Shown here: piece by piece, positions 62,322-64,000 of the stretch
Layout of the letters: each line of letters opens with the position of its first letter
How positions within the stretch are numbered: position 1 is the stretch's first letter
Assembly: GCF_003722355.1 (NCBI RefSeq)
Contig: NZ_QWDD01000001.1
Coordinates: 1,240,001 to 1,304,000 of the forward strand
Source: Methylocystis hirsuta
GTDB taxonomy: Bacteria > Pseudomonadota > Alphaproteobacteria > Rhizobiales > Beijerinckiaceae
Length of the DNA: 64,000 nucleotides
Direction of reading: 5' to 3'
Notes under the pieces: generated by a model
Database searches by the model: none
What the model saw: the letters and a program-made list of their open reading frames with translations, nothing else
Told to the model about the DNA's origin: nothing
Translations under genes and position numbers: made by a program

Positions 62322-64000
62322 TCAGCCAAGCGCCCGCGTGGCGATGTCGCGCAGGTCCGCCGAGAGATTTTCCTGCGCGACGATATGCTTGAGCCGGGCT
62401 TCAATGAGGCCGCGGCGCCGCGACTCCATCGTGCGCCAGGACCGCAGCGCCGAGAGAAGCCGTGCGGACACCTGGGGATTCTTCGGATCGACTTCGAGAA
62501 CCACGGCCGTCAGCAAATCGTATCCTGACCCGTCGAGCGCATGAAAGCGCGTGAGATTGCCGTTGGCGAAGGCGCCGATCAAAGCGCGCACGCGGTTGGG
62601 GTTGCTCATCGAAAATTCCCGGTGGGTCATCAGACCCAATACGCGCTGTGTGGTCGCCTGTTCCGGAATCATCGCCTGCAGCGAGAACCATTTGTCGATG
62701 ACGAGCGCATCTCCGGCATATTGTGCGTAGAACCGGGCGAAGGCCTCCTCGCGCGCATGGCCGCCGAGAAGCGCCAATGTGGCGAGCGCGGCGAGCTTGT
62801 CGGTCATATTCCCTGCGGTTTCGAACTGCGCCGTGGCCAGCGATCGGCCCTTTTCAGCATCGCCCGCGGCCAAAACATCGAGCGTCACGTTGCGCAAAGC
62901 GCGGCGTCCCGCGCTCGCGGCGTCCGGCGTAAAGGCGCCAGCGGCGGAAAAGCGCGCGTGGATCGCGTCGAGCTCTGAGCCGAGCGACCTGCCGATCTCC
63001 GCGCGCAACGCCATGCGCGCGTCGAAGAGCTGATCCGGGTCGACGTCGTTACCCTTTTCGCGCGCAAGGTCGATGTCCGACGGCAGCGACAACGCCTGTG
63101 CGACCAACGCCGGATCGTCCTCGGCCTTGGCGAGCAGCAGTCGCAGCGCTTCGCTAAGCCCGCGGGCGTCCAATGCGCCGGTTTCGAGCCGACCGAAGAT
63201 CGCCCGCAGGGCGAGGCTCTGCGACGCCTGCCAGCGATTGAACGGATCGTCGTCACAGGCGAGCAGACGCTCGAGATCCTCGCTCGCCGGCGCGGGCTCG
63301 AGGCGCACAGGCGCGGAAAAGCCGCGCAGCAGCGAGACCACGGGCCGTGAGGGAATCTCGCGAAACCGGATGACGCGCTCGGCGCGGTCGAGTTCGATCA
63401 AACCACGGGCTAGTTCAGTCGGCGTAGCGTCTTCGCTGACGAGATCGAGCTTTTGCCCGTTCTCGCCAAACAGCGCCAGCGCCAGCGGGATCACGACGGG
63501 CTTCTTGTCGCTTTGGCCCGGCGTTGGAGGCGTTTGCTGACTCAGCTTCAAGGCAAACGTCCGGGCGGCGGGATCGTAGTCGCCTGACGTCGTCACCACA
63601 GGCGTTCCTGCCTGACTGTACCAAAGCGCAAAATGCGTCAGGTCACGGCCGGATGCGGCGGCGAAGCAGGAGAGGAAATCTTCGACCGTCGCGGCCGTCC
63701 CGTCGAAGCGTTCGAAGTAGAGATCCATGCCGCGGCGGAAGTCGTCTTCGCCGATCAACGTCCGCAGCATCCGGATGATTTCAGCGCCTTTCTCGTAAAC
63801 GGTCGCGGTGTAGAAATTGTTGATTTCCTGATAGACGTCCGGACGCACGGGATGCGCGAGCGGACCTGCGTCTTCGGGGAATTGCGCGAGGCGCAGGCCG
63901 CGCACGTCGCCGATGCGCTCCACTGCGCGCGAGCGCATGTCAGCCGAAAATTCCTGGTCGCGGAAGACCGTCAGCCCTTCCTTCAGGCAAAGCTGGAACC
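62322..64000 (-). CDS. pepN: Aminopeptidase N (C-terminal part; 5' end outside window)
   Basis: M1 zinc aminopeptidase. The visible 559 residues or so lack the GAMEN and HExxH motifs, which lie beyond the right edge. Recognisable are the PepN-specific catalytic-domain segment TVYEKGAEIIRMLRTLIGED, then GMDLYFERFDGTAATVEDF and FALWYSQAGTPVV, and the long helical C-terminal domain with FNRWQASQSLALRAI and SNPNRVRALIGAFANGN. The frame is open to base 64000. A 14-base tandem repeat (GCGCCTCAGCCAA) covers the stop region. Confidence 0.93.
   Translation of the reverse strand, partial: FQLCLKEGLTVFRDQEFSADMRSRAVERIGDVRGLRLAQFPEDAGPLAHPVRPDVYQEINNFYTATVYEKGAEIIRMLRTLIGEDDFRRGMDLYFERFDGTAATVEDFLSCFAAASGRDLTHFALWYSQAGTPVVTTSGDYDPAARTFALKLSQQTPPTPGQSDKKPVVIPLALALFGENGQKLDLVSEDATPTELARGLIELDRAERVIRFREIPSRPVVSLLRGFSAPVRLEPAPASEDLERLLACDDDPFNRWQASQSLALRAIFGRLETGALDARGLSEALRLLLAKAEDDPALVAQALSLPSDIDLAREKGNDVDPDQLFDARMALRAEIGRSLGSELDAIHARFSAAGAFTPDAASAGRRALRNVTLDVLAAGDAEKGRSLATAQFETAGNMTDKLAALATLALLGGHAREEAFARFYAQYAGDALVIDKWFSLQAMIPEQATTQRVLGLMTHREFSMSNPNRVRALIGAFANGNLTRFHALDGSGYDLLTAVVLEVDPKNPQVSARLLSALRSWRTMESRRRGLIEARLKHIVAQENLSADLRDIATRALG

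Overview
The window is GC-rich, densely coded chromosomal DNA from an alphaproteobacterium. Pointers are the ctaB-ctaG-coxC-DUF983-SURF1 order, a phaA-phaB pair beside phaR, DUF6456 and DnaA-C-like genes, and a PleC-type kinase with a perfect CtrA box. Hyphomicrobiales is likely; the general look of the proteins would suit a Methylocystis/Methylosinus-like methylotroph, but no gene here proves that. No rRNA, tRNA or CRISPR array was seen.

Layout. 0-3.8 kb: aa3 oxidase assembly operon (ctaB cut by the window edge, CoxF-like peptide, ctaG, coxC, DUF983, SURF1). 3.9-5.3 kb: an IS110/IS1111-type element inserted between the two hairpins of a dispersed palindromic repeat, just upstream of thrC. 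5.4-15.6 kb: thrC, a GNAT, rph, an EF-G-like GTPase, an Fe-S/SCP2 fusion protein with a MarR regulator, pirin, an L,D-transpeptidase and a flippase-like membrane protein. 15.6-18.6 kb: polyhydroxybutyrate genes phaB, phaA and divergent phaR. 18.7-23.2 kb: ychF, a large RoxA/peroxidase-like cytochrome c with an atypical second haem motif, and a second L,D-transpeptidase. 23.3-30.5 kb: an apparent eight-gene minus-strand operon in which TldD/PmbA metalloprotease genes enclose a DUF488 gene and an unknown gene, followed by an NMT1-type ABC importer and a GNAT. 30.5-34.3 kb: pseudouridine synthase, SGNH hydrolase plus acyltransferase, crotonase.

34.26-46.72 kb is bounded by two same-length IS630 copies with identical predicted proteins, in inverted orientation. 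Between them AT-richer accessory genes (a trypsin-nuclease fusion, two small membrane proteins, an HNH nuclease) alternate with GC-rich, chromosome-like genes (a large exported protein, SixA-like phosphatase, conserved unknowns). This is the main accessory stretch.

46.8-64 kb is housekeeping again: DnaA-C-like regulator plus DUF6456, sufE, lemA, cysE, gshB-glnD, grpE, corA, degP, an OmpR-type two-component pair, a PleC-type kinase and pepN (cut by the right edge).

The best candidates for something undescribed are the DUF488/unknown pair embedded in the tldD-pmbA-transporter operon, the trypsin-NUC protein with a possible FNR/FixK box, and the IS110 element with a candidate guide RNA. Starts were moved from the longest open frame to the codon with the best Shine-Dalgarno sequence where one could be seen.
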